From Phycisphaeraceae bacterium (GTDB taxonomy: Bacteria > Planctomycetota > Phycisphaerae > Phycisphaerales > UBA1924): DNA of 64,000 nt. The translations under genes and the position numbers were made by a program. The stretch lies in assembly GCA_019636625.1 (NCBI GenBank), contig JAHBXE010000005.1, forward strand, positions 124,001 to 188,000. The letters run 5' to 3'. Under the pieces are notes generated by a model that saw only the letters and a program-made list of their open reading frames with translations, was not told the DNA's origin and did not search any database. How positions within the stretch are numbered: position 1 is the stretch's first letter; each line of letters opens with the position of its first letter. Of the stretch, positions 34,912 to 44,282 are shown one piece after another.

Positions 34912-35310
34912 GTGTCTGAGCAAGCCGTCAACTGGAAGCGTGTCCGACAGATCGCCGGACCTTATCCCGATGCCGCGTTCAAGTTCGTGCAGGATGGCCT
35001 CCGCCACACGGCCAAGGTCATCCACGGCGAAGCCGCGGTCATCGAGACGCCCCACGGCCCCGTCGGCCCGGAGCGACACGTCAATGGCGCCCAGCTCTGC
35101 CTCGGCCTGCGGGACTTCGCCGTCCTGCGCTACGGCATGCTCGCCCGCACGGTTCTGGAGCGCTGGGGCATCCGCCAGACCGACGACTTCGGCCGAATCG
35201 TCTTCGCCATGATCGAGGCGGGCCTGATGCGCAAGAGCGAGGAAGACTCCCTCGCCGACTTCCACGCCGTCTACGACTTCGATGAAGCGTTCAGCCAGGC
35301 CGCCTGCTAG
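34912..35310 (+). CDS. Minf_1886-type conserved protein of unknown function
   Basis: A 132-residue soluble protein with the characteristic segments AFKFVQDGLRHTAK, GPERHVNGAQLCLGLRDFAV, ARTVLERWGIRQTDDFGRIVFAMIEAGLM and DFDEAFSQA. This layout matches the Minf_1886 family that is widespread in Planctomycetes and Verrucomicrobia; its biochemical role has not been established to my knowledge. Starts at a GTG. The downstream transporter begins within ten bases, so the two are probably co-expressed. Confidence 0.85.
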   Translation: MSEQAVNWKRVRQIAGPYPDAAFKFVQDGLRHTAKVIHGEAAVIETPHGPVGPERHVNGAQLCLGLRDFAVLRYGMLARTVLERWGIRQTDDFGRIVFAMIEAGLMRKSEEDSLADFHAVYDFDEAFSQAAC

Positions 35311-35319
35311 CCTGTGCCA

Positions 35320-36699
35320 ATGGCAAAACGGACCCCGTCCCCACCACCCGGCGACTGGCACCAGCTCCGGCTGTGGCAGATCCAACCCATCCGCGACCTG
35401 CTCCTGATCGCCCTCGTGCTCGGCGTCCTGTACCTCGGCTACCACCTGCGCATCGTCACCGTCCCGATCCTCCTGGCCCTGGCCCTCGCCTATCTCTTCG
35501 AACCCCTCGTCCAGTTCATCCTCAAACGCACCCGCTTCTTCAGCCGCCAGGGCATCGCCGCGGCGATCATTGTGGTCGCGGGCCTGGTCGTCATCGTGCC
35601 GACCGTGGTCGGAATCGGCTTCGCGGTCGTGCAGGGCGCCTCGCTCGCCGGGAGCATCGCGACCCACTCGACCAACCTGGTGACCTCCATCCAGGGCGAT
35701 GAGAATCAACGCCGCGACGCCTACAACAAACTGCCGCAGCAATGGCGAGCCGCCAGCCGGGAACTGCTGGATCTCAAGCGAGAGGTGGACGACTACCGGG
35801 CGAGGTCCGCCTCCCCCGCCGCCCCGACCACCGAGCCGGGTGCGGACGGACAGCCCCGACCCCCCGCGGCCGAACCCGATCACATCCCCGAGTGGAAAGT
35901 CAGCCTGTACACCGGCGTCGACTGGGCGATCAACTGGATCCGCGCCAACGCCACGGAAATCGGCAAGACCGTCGGCCAGCACGCCATCGGCACCGGCGCC
36001 ACCGCCTTCACCGTCGCGGGAAAGACCCTGACCTCCGCCGGCGTCCTGCTCTTCACCGCAGGGCTCACCGCGTTCTTTTTCTTCTTCTTCTGCACCGGCT
36101 GGGGCAAGGTCCTCGCCTTCTGGGAGAGCCTGATCCCCGAGCGCAAGAAGAGCCGCGTCATCGAACTGCTCAAGAAGATGGACCGCGTGATCGCCGGGTT
36201 CATCCGCGGGCGGCTGATCATCTGCGGCATCCTCGGCCTTTTTGTCACGGTGATGTACTTCGTCATCGGCGTGCCGGTCCCGCTCATCCTCGGGCCCATC
36301 GTCGGCTTGTTCTTTCTCGTCCCGTTCCTGCACGTGGTCGCCATGCCCCTGGCCATGATCGCCATGCTCCTCGACCCCAGCGGCCCCGAATGGCAGACCC
36401 GATGGTGGTGGGTCATCGGCGCCCCCATCGGCGTCAACCTTCTCTGCCAGGTTCTCGACGACTACATCCTCACGCCGCTCATCCAGGGCAAGAACACGGA
36501 AATGAGCATCCCGTCCATCCTCTTTGCCTCCATCGCGGGCGGCGCCCTCGCCGGGTTTTACGGCCTGTTGCTGGCCATCCCCGCCGCGGCGTGCATCCGC
36601 ATCCTGCTCAAGGAGGTCTTCATGCCCCGCTTTGCCGCGTGGGCCCAGGGGAAAGAGAAGGACTTTCTCCCGATTTCCCGGGATGATTCCGCGCCGTAG
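35320..36699 (+). CDS. AI-2E family transporter-like membrane protein
   Basis: Family marks: eight hydrophobic helices, with the typical start RDLLLIALVLGVLYLGYHLRIVTVPILLALALAYLFEPL and, in the second half, GFIRGRLIICGILGLF, PLILGPIVGLFFLVPF and G-F-Y-G-L-L-L-A-I-P-A-A-A. Members include TqsA (AI-2 exporter) and Na+/H+ antiporters, so the substrate is open. A hydrophilic insertion lies near residues 150-185 (Pro/Ala-rich). The ATG at 35320 follows a GTG at 35314 that is an alternative start. The 3' end overlaps the converging EamA gene by 80 bases. Confidence 0.85.
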   Translation: MAKRTPSPPPGDWHQLRLWQIQPIRDLLLIALVLGVLYLGYHLRIVTVPILLALALAYLFEPLVQFILKRTRFFSRQGIAAAIIVVAGLVVIVPTVVGIGFAVVQGASLAGSIATHSTNLVTSIQGDENQRRDAYNKLPQQWRAASRELLDLKREVDDYRARSASPAAPTTEPGADGQPRPPAAEPDHIPEWKVSLYTGVDWAINWIRANATEIGKTVGQHAIGTGATAFTVAGKTLTSAGVLLFTAGLTAFFFFFFCTGWGKVLAFWESLIPERKKSRVIELLKKMDRVIAGFIRGRLIICGILGLFVTVMYFVIGVPVPLILGPIVGLFFLVPFLHVVAMPLAMIAMLLDPSGPEWQTRWWWVIGAPIGVNLLCQVLDDYILTPLIQGKNTEMSIPSILFASIAGGALAGFYGLLLAIPAAACIRILLKEVFMPRFAAWAQGKEKDFLPISRDDSAP

Positions 36700-37627
36700 C
36701 GTCGCGTCGCGACAGCCGCTGCTGCGCGACAAGGATCATCCCCGCGCCCACGATCGCCAACCCCCCGGCCAGCCACTGCAGGATCGTCAGCCGCTCACCG
36801 AAGAGGAAGAACGACGCCGCGGACACCAGCACGGGCTGGAGTTGCACCACCCCCGCGGAAACCGCCAGGCCCAGGCGTCCGATGCTGTAGTAGTACAGCG
36901 TGTGCCCAAGACCGATCCCGACAATCGACGACACCATCAGGAGCACAATCTGCCCCATCGGCAGGCTCAACGCCGTCAGACCGCTGTCCTTCCCGAAGAA
37001 CAGCATCGGCACGACCACGCCCAACGCCGTGTACTGCGAAATCACGGCAAAGGCCAGGAACGAGTTCACGCCGTGCATGAAGTGCCGCACGCCGAGCGAG
37101 TACCCGGCGTACAGAAACCCCGACCCCAGCGCCAGCGCCACCCCGAAGCCGGTTCCCCCGCCCAGCCCCCCCGGCTTGAGCGCGATCGTCCCCGCCGCGC
37201 CGAAGAACACCAGCAGCACCCCGGCCAGGAACCACGGCGTCCGGATGATCCGGCGCTCCGCCGCGAAGAGCAGCGCCGCCCCCACCGTGACAAACACGAT
37301 GTGAACCCGCAGCGAGAACGTCATCAGCCCCGGCTCGACGTAGTACGGCGCGAGCGCAAAGCACACCTGCGCCACCGTGTTGAAGAAGCTCGGCCAGAGC
37401 GCCGCTTTCCACAGGCCCGGCGGCATCGTCTTCCGCTTCCACGCGAGCAGAATCACCGGCAGCCACAGCAGCGCCGAGAAGCCGTACCGCCACCCGTTGG
37501 CCGTCCACGCGTCGATCGAGTCCGCAAAGTGCTTCAGGAACAGCGGGATGGACGACCAGCCCACGAGCGTCAGGATGATCGTGGAAGCTCCCAGGAGATT
37601 GTCGTGCGGGCCGGCGGTGCGGGACAT
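36620..37627 (-). CDS. EamA-family (DMT) transporter
   Basis: A 335-residue drug/metabolite transporter with ten hydrophobic helices in two EamA halves: residues near 12-150 (STIILTLVGWSSIPLFL, ...) and 160-300 (VALALGSGFLYAGYSLG, IVLLMVSSIVGIGLGHTLYYYSI, GVVQLQPVLVSAASFFLFGE). The E-R-L-T-I-L-Q-W near the end is characteristic. Start chosen at the ATG at 37627; the 28 codons before it are unsupported. Its last 80 bases overlap the end of the AI-2E gene on the other strand. Confidence 0.85.
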   Translation of the reverse strand: MSRTAGPHDNLLGASTIILTLVGWSSIPLFLKHFADSIDAWTANGWRYGFSALLWLPVILLAWKRKTMPPGLWKAALWPSFFNTVAQVCFALAPYYVEPGLMTFSLRVHIVFVTVGAALLFAAERRIIRTPWFLAGVLLVFFGAAGTIALKPGGLGGGTGFGVALALGSGFLYAGYSLGVRHFMHGVNSFLAFAVISQYTALGVVVPMLFFGKDSGLTALSLPMGQIVLLMVSSIVGIGLGHTLYYYSIGRLGLAVSAGVVQLQPVLVSAASFFLFGERLTILQWLAGGLAIVGAGMILVAQQRLSRRDATARNHPGKSGESPSLSPGPTRQSGA

Positions 37628-37760
37628 AGCACGGTCAAGGTCGCCTGCAAGCGCGATCGACCGAGCGGAGAGTGTAGCGCCGAGCCGGGCGCGTGCCGGA
37701 CCGCTCGCCAAGCGCGGTCAACTCCGGCAAACCATCAACGAACTCTGGATCGTGATCCCG

Positions 37761-38504
37761 TCAGGCCCGCGCGAGGTACCCACGACCGGACCGCGTCGCC
37801 ACCATGTACGACTGAAGGTTGAAGCCGGGGCAGGCCGTCGGGTTGATTTCCTGATGGGTGAACACCCGAGTGACGGGCACGCGGTACGCACGCATCCGAT
37901 CGGCGAGGAAGGCGTCCAGCGCGTTGATCGCCTCGGACGTGGGACGCTGCTCGTCGAAGTTGCCCAGCACGAGGATGCCGAGGTTGTTCTCGTTGTTCTG
38001 CTTGACGTGCGCGCCCTGGTAGCGAACGGGCCGACCTTCCCACACCCGCCCCTGCGGATCGACGATGTAGTGGTACCCGATGTCCGCCCAGTTCCGTCCG
38101 TTGTCGTCGCTCCGCCCCGTGTGAACCGACCGGATCAGCTCCAGCCGGTGCGCGACATCCGCCTTGGTCCGCAGCGACACGGGCGGCATCCCGTCGTGGT
38201 GAACCGTGATCCGCCGCACCCCGTTCATCGGGTTGATCAGCGACAGGTTCGGCCCCGCCGACGCCCACTCCCGGCGCGGGATCACCCCACCGAGCGTGAA
38301 TCCGCTGTCACTGGGCACGCGCGTCGGCCGTTCACCGCCGCTGAGCTCGCGGCGAGGAGGCCCCTCGATCTGATCGGCCGACATGGGCTTCCAACCCCCG
38401 GCCCGTTGACGCTGGCACGCCGCGAGCAACAGGCCGGCGGTGACGACAAGGCCCCCACGGATGGCCTGGCGGCGATTCACAAAGTCTGGCATGTCATTAT
38501 CCAT
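37761..38504 (-). CDS. exported N-acetylmuramoyl-L-alanine amidase (PGRP/Amidase_2)
   Basis: Cleaves the bond between MurNAc and the peptide stem of peptidoglycan. The PGRP-like zinc site is visible: VHHDGMPP, HQEINPTACPGFN with its Cys, and YHYIVDPQGRVWEGR. The N-terminus NRRQAIRGGLVVTAGLLLAACQR combines a twin-Arg-like motif with a lipobox, so it is probably an outer or inner membrane lipoprotein. Start at the ATG at 38504 (MDNDMPDFVNRRQ). About 247 residues. It is the last gene before the divergent mscS. Confidence 0.87.
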   Translation of the reverse strand: MDNDMPDFVNRRQAIRGGLVVTAGLLLAACQRQRAGGWKPMSADQIEGPPRRELSGGERPTRVPSDSGFTLGGVIPRREWASAGPNLSLINPMNGVRRITVHHDGMPPVSLRTKADVAHRLELIRSVHTGRSDDNGRNWADIGYHYIVDPQGRVWEGRPVRYQGAHVKQNNENNLGILVLGNFDEQRPTSEAINALDAFLADRMRAYRVPVTRVFTHQEINPTACPGFNLQSYMVATRSGRGYLARA

Positions 38505-38646
38505 CGGCAGGCCAAGTGTAATCCATCCACACGACACGTGCCAAAGCCCGACGCGCGGGCTTTGCGCGTTGGAAACGGCGTACCCTCATGCCCTTCGCCC
38601 GTCGGATAACCTTCGCGAAGTCGCCATCTCGTGAACGAGGGAAACC

Positions 38647-39576
38647 ATGCAGGACACGCCCAGCACCGAAGCCCCCGCCCAGCCGCAGACCACACCGAAA
38701 AAGACCGCTTCCATGCTCGATCAGGTCGAGAAGTTCGGCGTCACGACAGAAGAACGCGCCCACGAAATCAAAGAGACAGTCGCCAAGTACCTGCCCTCCT
38801 CCATCACCGTCATCATCGTCCTCATCGTCGCCTGGATCCTCTCATCCTGGGCCAGGCGGGCGATGCGCCGGGGCCTCGAAAGGGCCAAGTTCGACCCCAC
38901 GCTCGGCAAGTTCTTCTCCAACATCATCCGCTGGCTCATCCTGACCATCGGCTTCCTCTTCTGCTTCTCCATCTTCGGGATCAACACGACCAGCTTCGCC
39001 GCGGTCCTCGGCGCGGCGGGACTGGCCATCGGCCTCGCGCTCCAGGGCAGTCTCGGCCACCTCGCCTCCGGCGTCATGCTCCTGGTCTTCCGTCCCTTCA
39101 AGGTCGGTGACCTCGTCAACGTCTCCGGCCAACTCGGCATTGTCAACGAGATCGACCTGTTCTCCACCAGCATCGACTCCCCCGACGGCCGCCGGATCAT
39201 CCTGCCCAACGGCCAGGTCTTCGGCAACGTGATCGAGAACATCACGCACCACCCCCGCCGCCGCATCGACATCCCCGTCGGCGTTGCCTACGGCGCCGAC
39301 ATCGACCAGACCCGCGCCGTGCTGGAACTCGCTGTCAAGTCCATCCCCGGCGTCCTCCAAGATCCCGCCCCCGTCGTCTGGCTCGACAGCCTCGGCGCCT
39401 CCAGCGTGAACTGGACCCTCCGCGTTTGGGCGCCAAGGGAGAAGTTCGGCGAAATCCGGCAGGCCACCGTCCGCGCCGCCAAGGTCGCCCTCGACAACGC
39501 CGGCATCACCATCCCCTTCCCCCAGATGGACCTCTACATCAAGCAGTTCGAAGGATCCCTGCCGCGGCAGCACTGA
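38647..39576 (+). CDS. mechanosensitive channel of the MscS family
   Basis: Opens under membrane tension to release solutes after osmotic downshift. Two or three helices in the first 130 residues are followed by the pore-lining helix GLAIGLALQGSLGHLASGVML and then the beta domain with FRPFKVGDLVNVSGQLGIVNEI and ILPNGQVFGNVIENITHHPRRR. About 309 residues, the size of small MscS. ATG at 38647. No operon partners; the asnB gene converges from the right 95 bases away. Confidence 0.93.
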   Translation: MQDTPSTEAPAQPQTTPKKTASMLDQVEKFGVTTEERAHEIKETVAKYLPSSITVIIVLIVAWILSSWARRAMRRGLERAKFDPTLGKFFSNIIRWLILTIGFLFCFSIFGINTTSFAAVLGAAGLAIGLALQGSLGHLASGVMLLVFRPFKVGDLVNVSGQLGIVNEIDLFSTSIDSPDGRRIILPNGQVFGNVIENITHHPRRRIDIPVGVAYGADIDQTRAVLELAVKSIPGVLQDPAPVVWLDSLGASSVNWTLRVWAPREKFGEIRQATVRAAKVALDNAGITIPFPQMDLYIKQFEGSLPRQH

Positions 39577-39670
39577 CCCCCGCTCCCCACCGGTCCCGCC
39601 TTCGACGAACACGCTTCGGGCATGCCCGAAGGCGCCCACTGTCGCGTCCGCCGCCCGGACCGCGCGGCCG

Positions 39671-41779
39671 CTACAGCCGCCCGACCCACTTCGCCCAGAT
39701 CGACAGCACCAGCAGCATGTACAGCCGCTGCGAATGGTCGCGCACGATCCGGCCCGATGGCCCCGTCCCCATGTGCTCGTCGAGCATCTGCCGGACGAAC
39801 TTCATGTTGAGGTCGATGCCCAGCGACGGCGGCCCCCACGGCTCGGCCGAGTTGAGATGGTCCATCAGCAGTTGCTTCATCCCGCCGTAGTCGGTGCGGA
39901 ACCACTCGCCGATGGGGATGGCGAAGCCCTGCTTTGGCCTGTCCACGATCTCGGCGGGCAGATACTTGCGCGCGACGGCACGAAGGAGGCCCTTGCGCTG
40001 GCCGCCGGGCATCAACGAGCCGACTGTTGCTTGCATCGCCTTTCGCGCGAGGCAAGCCGCGAGCAAGGGGGAACGAAGTTCCAAGGCGACGGCCATTGAC
40101 GCCGTATCGACCTTTCGCATCAGGTCGTCTGGCAGATAGAACATCAGGTCAAATCGCAAGGCCGTCATCTCGTCGGACATTGTCATGCCAAAGTGATGGA
40201 GATCGGATTGGGCGTCGATCGCATGGTGAGATGCGGATCGCAGGCCAAGCATCCAGTCAAAGGGCGCGGGAAAGACCGCGGTAAGCTCTTTGTATCCGGA
40301 AGCGGCCGACGCATTGAGTAGACGACTCATCTTTGTTCGCAGAGAACGTGAGGATGCATTCGGCCACATGGCGCTCGCCGCCCTTCGTCTCAACGACCTC
40401 GGCAGCCGAGCCAACCACCCAAGCGGTCGAATCGCTTGGTGGCGTTCGTAGCCCAAGAACATCTCGTCGCCGCCATCTCCGCCGAGCACCACCTTCACAT
40501 GACGCCTCGCCTCCCGACTCACCCAGAACGAGGGCAGCAGTGAACTATCTCCGAATGGAACACCGGCCTGCTCGACCAACCATGGCAGTTCGTCCGCCGG
40601 TCGAGCTTCGCAGTCCACAATGTGATGTCGGATGCCGATGTGGCGAGCAATGGCGGACGCGCAGTCTGACTCATCCATCCGCAGTTCGGGCATCCGAACG
40701 GTAAAGGCGTCGAGTTCACGCCCCTCGCGGAAGGCCAGACTCGCGACCAGTGAAGAGTCCAGCCCGCCGCTGAGAAACACGCCCATCGGCACGTCGGAGT
40801 CGAGTCGAGAACGGACGGCGCTCCGGAGCGTCGATTCGACATCATCAGCGGTCCATTCAACGTTCCTTCCTTGCAACGCCACTCCCCACCATCCAGCCGT
40901 CGTGGATTCTGGTTCAACGCGGGGATCCCGCCGATGAAGTTCGTCTTGAACAAGCAACCGGCACGATCCTGTGTACAGTGGCGATATGTTGGGCGAGGCC
41001 CCCTCTTGGCTGAACCCGTACTTGATCCAGCCCCGAAGTACGGCAAGATGCTCGGAGGCTGGCAGCACATGGAGTCCAGCCGCCCCGCGCAGTTTCAACA
41101 GGCCCGAGGTCGTACTTGAGAACGCCAGAGCCGGGCTCTGAAGCTCCTGGCCTTCATAGAGGACATTCAGCGGCTTCTCGCCGAATCCATCGCGGAAAAC
41201 GGCCAACTCGGTGCGCGCCGAATCCCAAACAGCGAATGAATACATGCCATCGAGGCGATCGATGAGCCGCGGTCCCCACTGCCTCCACCCATGCACCAGC
41301 ACTTCCGTATCGCTGTGATCCGTCTCAAACCTGTGCCCTGCCGCCTGCAGTTCCTTCCGCAACTCCCGGTGGTTGTAGATGCAGCCATTGAACACCACGG
41401 CGATACGAGAGCTTCCGTCCGGCTCCTGGGTGGCCTGCCGCTCCGCGGCGGGCGAACAGCCCCAAGTCGCCCCCAGCCACACCCCACCCCGCAGGCTCGT
41501 CGCCCCGGACCCGCCGCGGAGCGGCAGGCCACCCAGGACCATCGGCTGCGCCCCGCCTGCGTGATCGATGATCGACAGCCGCCGGTGCACCAGCGCCACA
41601 TCCACCACCGTCCCATCCGCACGAACTGACCGATCCCGAAACCGCCCCTGTCCATCCGGCCCCCGGTGCTTGATCGACTCATCCAGGATGTCCAGCCACG
41701 TCTCCGGGATCGCCACCTCCGGCGCCGGCACCGGCGTCCCCGCCGGGTGAACTCTCAGGATGCCCGCGATGCCGCACAT
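39671..41779 (-). CDS. asnB: asparagine synthetase (glutamine-hydrolysing) with in-frame palindromic insertion
   Basis: Makes asparagine from aspartate, ATP and glutamine. The ATG at 41779 yields MCGIAGIL with the N-terminal Cys2 nucleophile. Glutaminase motifs: KHRGPDGQG, LVHRRLSIID, VVFNGCIYNHREL. The synthetase half has V-F-L-S-G-G-L-D-S-S (pyrophosphate loop), GGDGGDEMFLGYERHQ and a late KQGFAIPIGEWFR. At 702 residues it is about 40-90 longer than usual; roughly 38 residues (about 81-119), between the segments A-Q-P-M and E-P-D-G, are a Gly/Arg/Ala-rich insertion encoded by an inverted repeat. Its codons are otherwise normal. Confidence 0.94.
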   Translation of the reverse strand: MCGIAGILRVHPAGTPVPAPEVAIPETWLDILDESIKHRGPDGQGRFRDRSVRADGTVVDVALVHRRLSIIDHAGGAQPMVLGGLPLRGGSGATSLRGGVWLGATWGCSPAAERQATQEPDGSSRIAVVFNGCIYNHRELRKELQAAGHRFETDHSDTEVLVHGWRQWGPRLIDRLDGMYSFAVWDSARTELAVFRDGFGEKPLNVLYEGQELQSPALAFSSTTSGLLKLRGAAGLHVLPASEHLAVLRGWIKYGFSQEGASPNISPLYTGSCRLLVQDELHRRDPRVEPESTTAGWWGVALQGRNVEWTADDVESTLRSAVRSRLDSDVPMGVFLSGGLDSSLVASLAFREGRELDAFTVRMPELRMDESDCASAIARHIGIRHHIVDCEARPADELPWLVEQAGVPFGDSSLLPSFWVSREARRHVKVVLGGDGGDEMFLGYERHQAIRPLGWLARLPRSLRRRAASAMWPNASSRSLRTKMSRLLNASAASGYKELTAVFPAPFDWMLGLRSASHHAIDAQSDLHHFGMTMSDEMTALRFDLMFYLPDDLMRKVDTASMAVALELRSPLLAACLARKAMQATVGSLMPGGQRKGLLRAVARKYLPAEIVDRPKQGFAIPIGEWFRTDYGGMKQLLMDHLNSAEPWGPPSLGIDLNMKFVRQMLDEHMGTGPSGRIVRDHSQRLYMLLVLSIWAKWVGRL
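41424..41538 (-). repeat. palindromic element inserted in frame in asnB
   Basis: Two 29-base arms (41424-41452 and 41510-41538) are perfect inverted repeats enclosing 57 bases. The element lies inside the coding region where homologous AsnB proteins have a short loop, and keeps the reading frame (about 38 extra residues). The arms encode L-G-G-L-P-L-R-G-G on one side and A-A-E-R-Q-A-T-Q-E on the other. Neither direct repeats nor a transposase gene accompanies it, consistent with a small palindromic or MITE-like element. Confidence 0.8.
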
Positions 41780-41917
41780 GCAGGGTAGTAAAGCGTCGCC
41801 GACCGCCAGCGCCAAGTTGCCGGGTCGGTTCTCCGCGGATCGAATCCACTATTGACGCCTGGCGGGCACGAATCCGCCGGCCGCACCGTGTCGAACGCGA
41901 TCGGGTAACGTGTAGCA

Positions 41918-42673
41918 ATGTCTGAGTCGCGCATGCCCCCGACGCAAACCGATATCTGGATACCTGACCGACGCGCCAAGCTCTACCTCTGGCTCAGCGG
42001 CGTCTTCATTACCTGTCTCATCCTCGCCAACGTTCTCGGTGTCAAGCTCTTTCGCTTCGACCTGAACCTACCGCTCCTGGGTCACATCAAGGTCGAGCAC
42101 ACCACGGGCATGCTCACCTTCCCGGTGACGTTCCTCCTCACCGACCTCCTCAACGAGTATTACGGCAAGAAGGGCGCCCGACGCGTCACGTTCATCGCAT
42201 TCGCCATGGGCGCCCTCGCCTTCATTTTCATCTGGATCTCACGTCAGTTTCCCATTCTCGAAGGCATCCCCGGCACCGCCGATGAGAAGTCCTACGAGCT
42301 CATCTTCGGCGCGGCCGCACTCATGTACATTGCCTCCCTCATCGCGTTCCTCCTCGGGTCGCTTCTGGACATCTTCCTCTTCGCCGTCTTCAAGCGGGCG
42401 ACCGGTGGCCGCATGGTCTGGCTGCGCGCCACGGGCAGCACGGTTATCTCCCAGCTCTTTGACAGCTTCATCGTGACCTTCTTGTTCTTCTGGGCGATCC
42501 CGCTCGTTCTGAATCAGGACAAGGCCACCTTGGGCTTCGTCTTCGCGACCGCCCTCACCGGCTACATCCTCAAATTCTTCATCGCGGTCGGACTGACGCC
42601 CTTCATCTACCTCGGGCGATGGCTGATCCGCACGCAGTTGGGCATTCAGCCGCTGCCGGTGGCAAAGAGCTGA
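41918..42673 (+). CDS. queuosine precursor transporter (YhhQ/VUT family)
   Basis: Predicted importer of preQ0 or preQ1 for queuosine tRNA modification. Six or more hydrophobic helices and the family segments ILANVLGVKLF, TFPVTFLLTDLLNEYYGKKGARR, SQLFDSFIVTFLFFW and the late G-Y-I-L-K-F-F-I-A-V-G-L-T-P are visible. 251 residues. ATG at 41918. No other que gene is in the window, so substrate rests on family similarity. It is divergent from asnB. Confidence 0.87.
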   Translation: MSESRMPPTQTDIWIPDRRAKLYLWLSGVFITCLILANVLGVKLFRFDLNLPLLGHIKVEHTTGMLTFPVTFLLTDLLNEYYGKKGARRVTFIAFAMGALAFIFIWISRQFPILEGIPGTADEKSYELIFGAAALMYIASLIAFLLGSLLDIFLFAVFKRATGGRMVWLRATGSTVISQLFDSFIVTFLFFWAIPLVLNQDKATLGFVFATALTGYILKFFIAVGLTPFIYLGRWLIRTQLGIQPLPVAKS

Positions 42674-42697
42674 CCTGACTCATGCTTGGCGTCGCCC

Positions 42698-43051
42698 CTA
42701 CGGTGTTCGGCCGCCCGCGGGAATGATGAACATCACCAAAATCATCGACACGACAAACGCGACGACCGCAAACCCGATCGAGAGCAACAGCGCGGGCAGC
42801 ATCCGAATCTTCCCGAGTGCGCACAACCCAAGCCACAGCACCGCGATATAGCACCCCAAGCCCGCGGCCAACTTGGTGAAATCATCCGCTCCGCTCAGCA
42901 CATGCGTCGAGAGCCTCGAGGCCATTCTCGCCACAAACACGACGCCCAGCAGAGTCCAGAAGCTCAACTCCTCGTGCGAGAACCGGCGCGCGATCGCCCA
43001 GAATCCGCCCGCAAGCGCCGCCAACGTCACAAGCGTTATCAAGATCGGCAT
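42698..43051 (-). CDS. small four-helix membrane protein of unknown function
   Basis: Start at the ATG at 43051 (MPILITLVTL), 117 residues. Four hydrophobic helices are evident: residues 2-18, 30-48 (FWTLLGVVFVARMAS), 60-80 (LAAGLGCYIAVLWLGLCAL) and 85-110 (ALLLSIGFAVVAFVVSMILV). No charged catalytic motif and no family recognised. It is convergent with the queuosine transporter, 24 bases apart, and divergent from xylA. Confidence 0.6.
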   Translation of the reverse strand: MPILITLVTLAALAGGFWAIARRFSHEELSFWTLLGVVFVARMASRLSTHVLSGADDFTKLAAGLGCYIAVLWLGLCALGKIRMLPALLLSIGFAVVAFVVSMILVMFIIPAGGRTP

Positions 43052-43110
43052 CGCATTCTCCGCCTGACCTTCACTCGCCGCAGCATACCATGCGCTGATA
43101 CCGTGTGGCC

Positions 43111-44274
43111 ATGCCATTCACACCCTCTCCCTCCGACAACTTCACCTTCGGCCTCTGGACCGTCGGCAACACCGGCCGCGACCCCTTTGGCGAGCCCACG
43201 CGTCCACGCCTTTCCCCTGCCGAGATCGTCGAACTCCTCGGCGAAGTCGGCGGCGTCCGCGGCGTCAACTTCCACGACAACGACCTCATCCCCATCGACG
43301 CCTCCCCTGCGGAATCTCGGCAGATCAAAGCCGACTTCGCCCGCGCCCTGAAACGACACAAGCTCAAGGTCGCGATGGCCACGACCAACCTCTTCACCGA
43401 CCCAGCCTTCAAGGACGGCGCCTTCACCAGCAACGACGCCGAAGTCCGCGCCTACGCCATCCAGAAGACCATGCGCGGCATGGACCTCGGGGCCGAGTTC
43501 GGCGCCAAGATCTACGTCTTCTGGGGCGGGCGCGAGGGCACGGAAACCGATGCCGCAAAGGACCCCATCGAATCCGAGGCCCGTTTCCGCCGCGCCATCG
43601 ACTTCCTCTGCGACTACTCCCGCTCGAAAAACTACGGCTACCGCTTCGCCCTCGAGGCCAAGCCCAACGAACCCCGCGGCCACATGTTCTTCCCCACCAC
43701 CGGTTCCTACCTCGCCTTCATCGCCACGCTCAAACACCCCGGCATGGTCGGCGTCAACCCCGAAGTCGCCCACGAGCACATGGCCGGCCTCAACTTCTCG
43801 CACGCCGTCGCCCAAGCCCTCGCCGCGAACAAGCTCTTCCACATCGACCTCAACGATCAGCAGTTCGGCCGCTACGACCAGGACTTCCGCTTCGGCGCGG
43901 CGGACATCAAGTCCGCCTTCTTCCTCGTCAAGCTCCTCGAGGACAACGCCTACAAGGGCTTCAGGCACTTCGACGCCCACGCCTACCGCACATCGGACCG
44001 CAAGGACGTCATCGAGTTCGCGAGAGGCTGCATGCGGACCTATCTCATCTTGAAGGACAAGGCCCGCCGTTGGAACGCCGACCCCGAGGTCCGCCGCCTC
44101 CAGCGCACTATCCGCCGCGACAACGCCCGCCTCGACGAACTGTGGTCCCGCTATTCCGCGACCAGCGCCGCCGCGCTGTCCCGGCGTGAGTTCGATCGAC
44201 AGGCCATGGCCGCCCGCCCTCTCCCCTACGAACGGCTCGACCAGCGCACGATGGAAATCCTGCTCGGCGTCTAA
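43111..44274 (+). CDS. xylA: xylose isomerase (class I, actinobacterial type)
   Basis: Interconverts D-xylose and D-xylulose, also glucose and fructose. The short N-terminus [17 protein letters not shown] is the hallmark of the class I (actinobacterial) subfamily. Metal and catalytic motifs are in place: [34 protein letters not shown] (metal Glu and Lys), [19 protein letters not shown] and the DAHAYRTSD block. About 387 residues. Start taken at ATG 43111, with GTG 43105 as alternative. No xylulokinase is adjacent. Confidence 0.94.
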   Translation: MPFTPSPSDNFTFGLWTVGNTGRDPFGEPTRPRLSPAEIVELLGEVGGVRGVNFHDNDLIPIDASPAESRQIKADFARALKRHKLKVAMATTNLFTDPAFKDGAFTSNDAEVRAYAIQKTMRGMDLGAEFGAKIYVFWGGREGTETDAAKDPIESEARFRRAIDFLCDYSRSKNYGYRFALEAKPNEPRGHMFFPTTGSYLAFIATLKHPGMVGVNPEVAHEHMAGLNFSHAVAQALAANKLFHIDLNDQQFGRYDQDFRFGAADIKSAFFLVKLLEDNAYKGFRHFDAHAYRTSDRKDVIEFARGCMRTYLILKDKARRWNADPEVRRLQRTIRRDNARLDELWSRYSATSAAALSRREFDRQAMAARPLPYERLDQRTMEILLGV

Positions 44275-44282
44275 ACTTCTCC

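Noticed and set aside
41424-41538. Classical IS or MITE with target duplications in asnB
   Set aside because: No flanking direct repeats were found and the frame is preserved; it is better described as a palindromic in-frame element.
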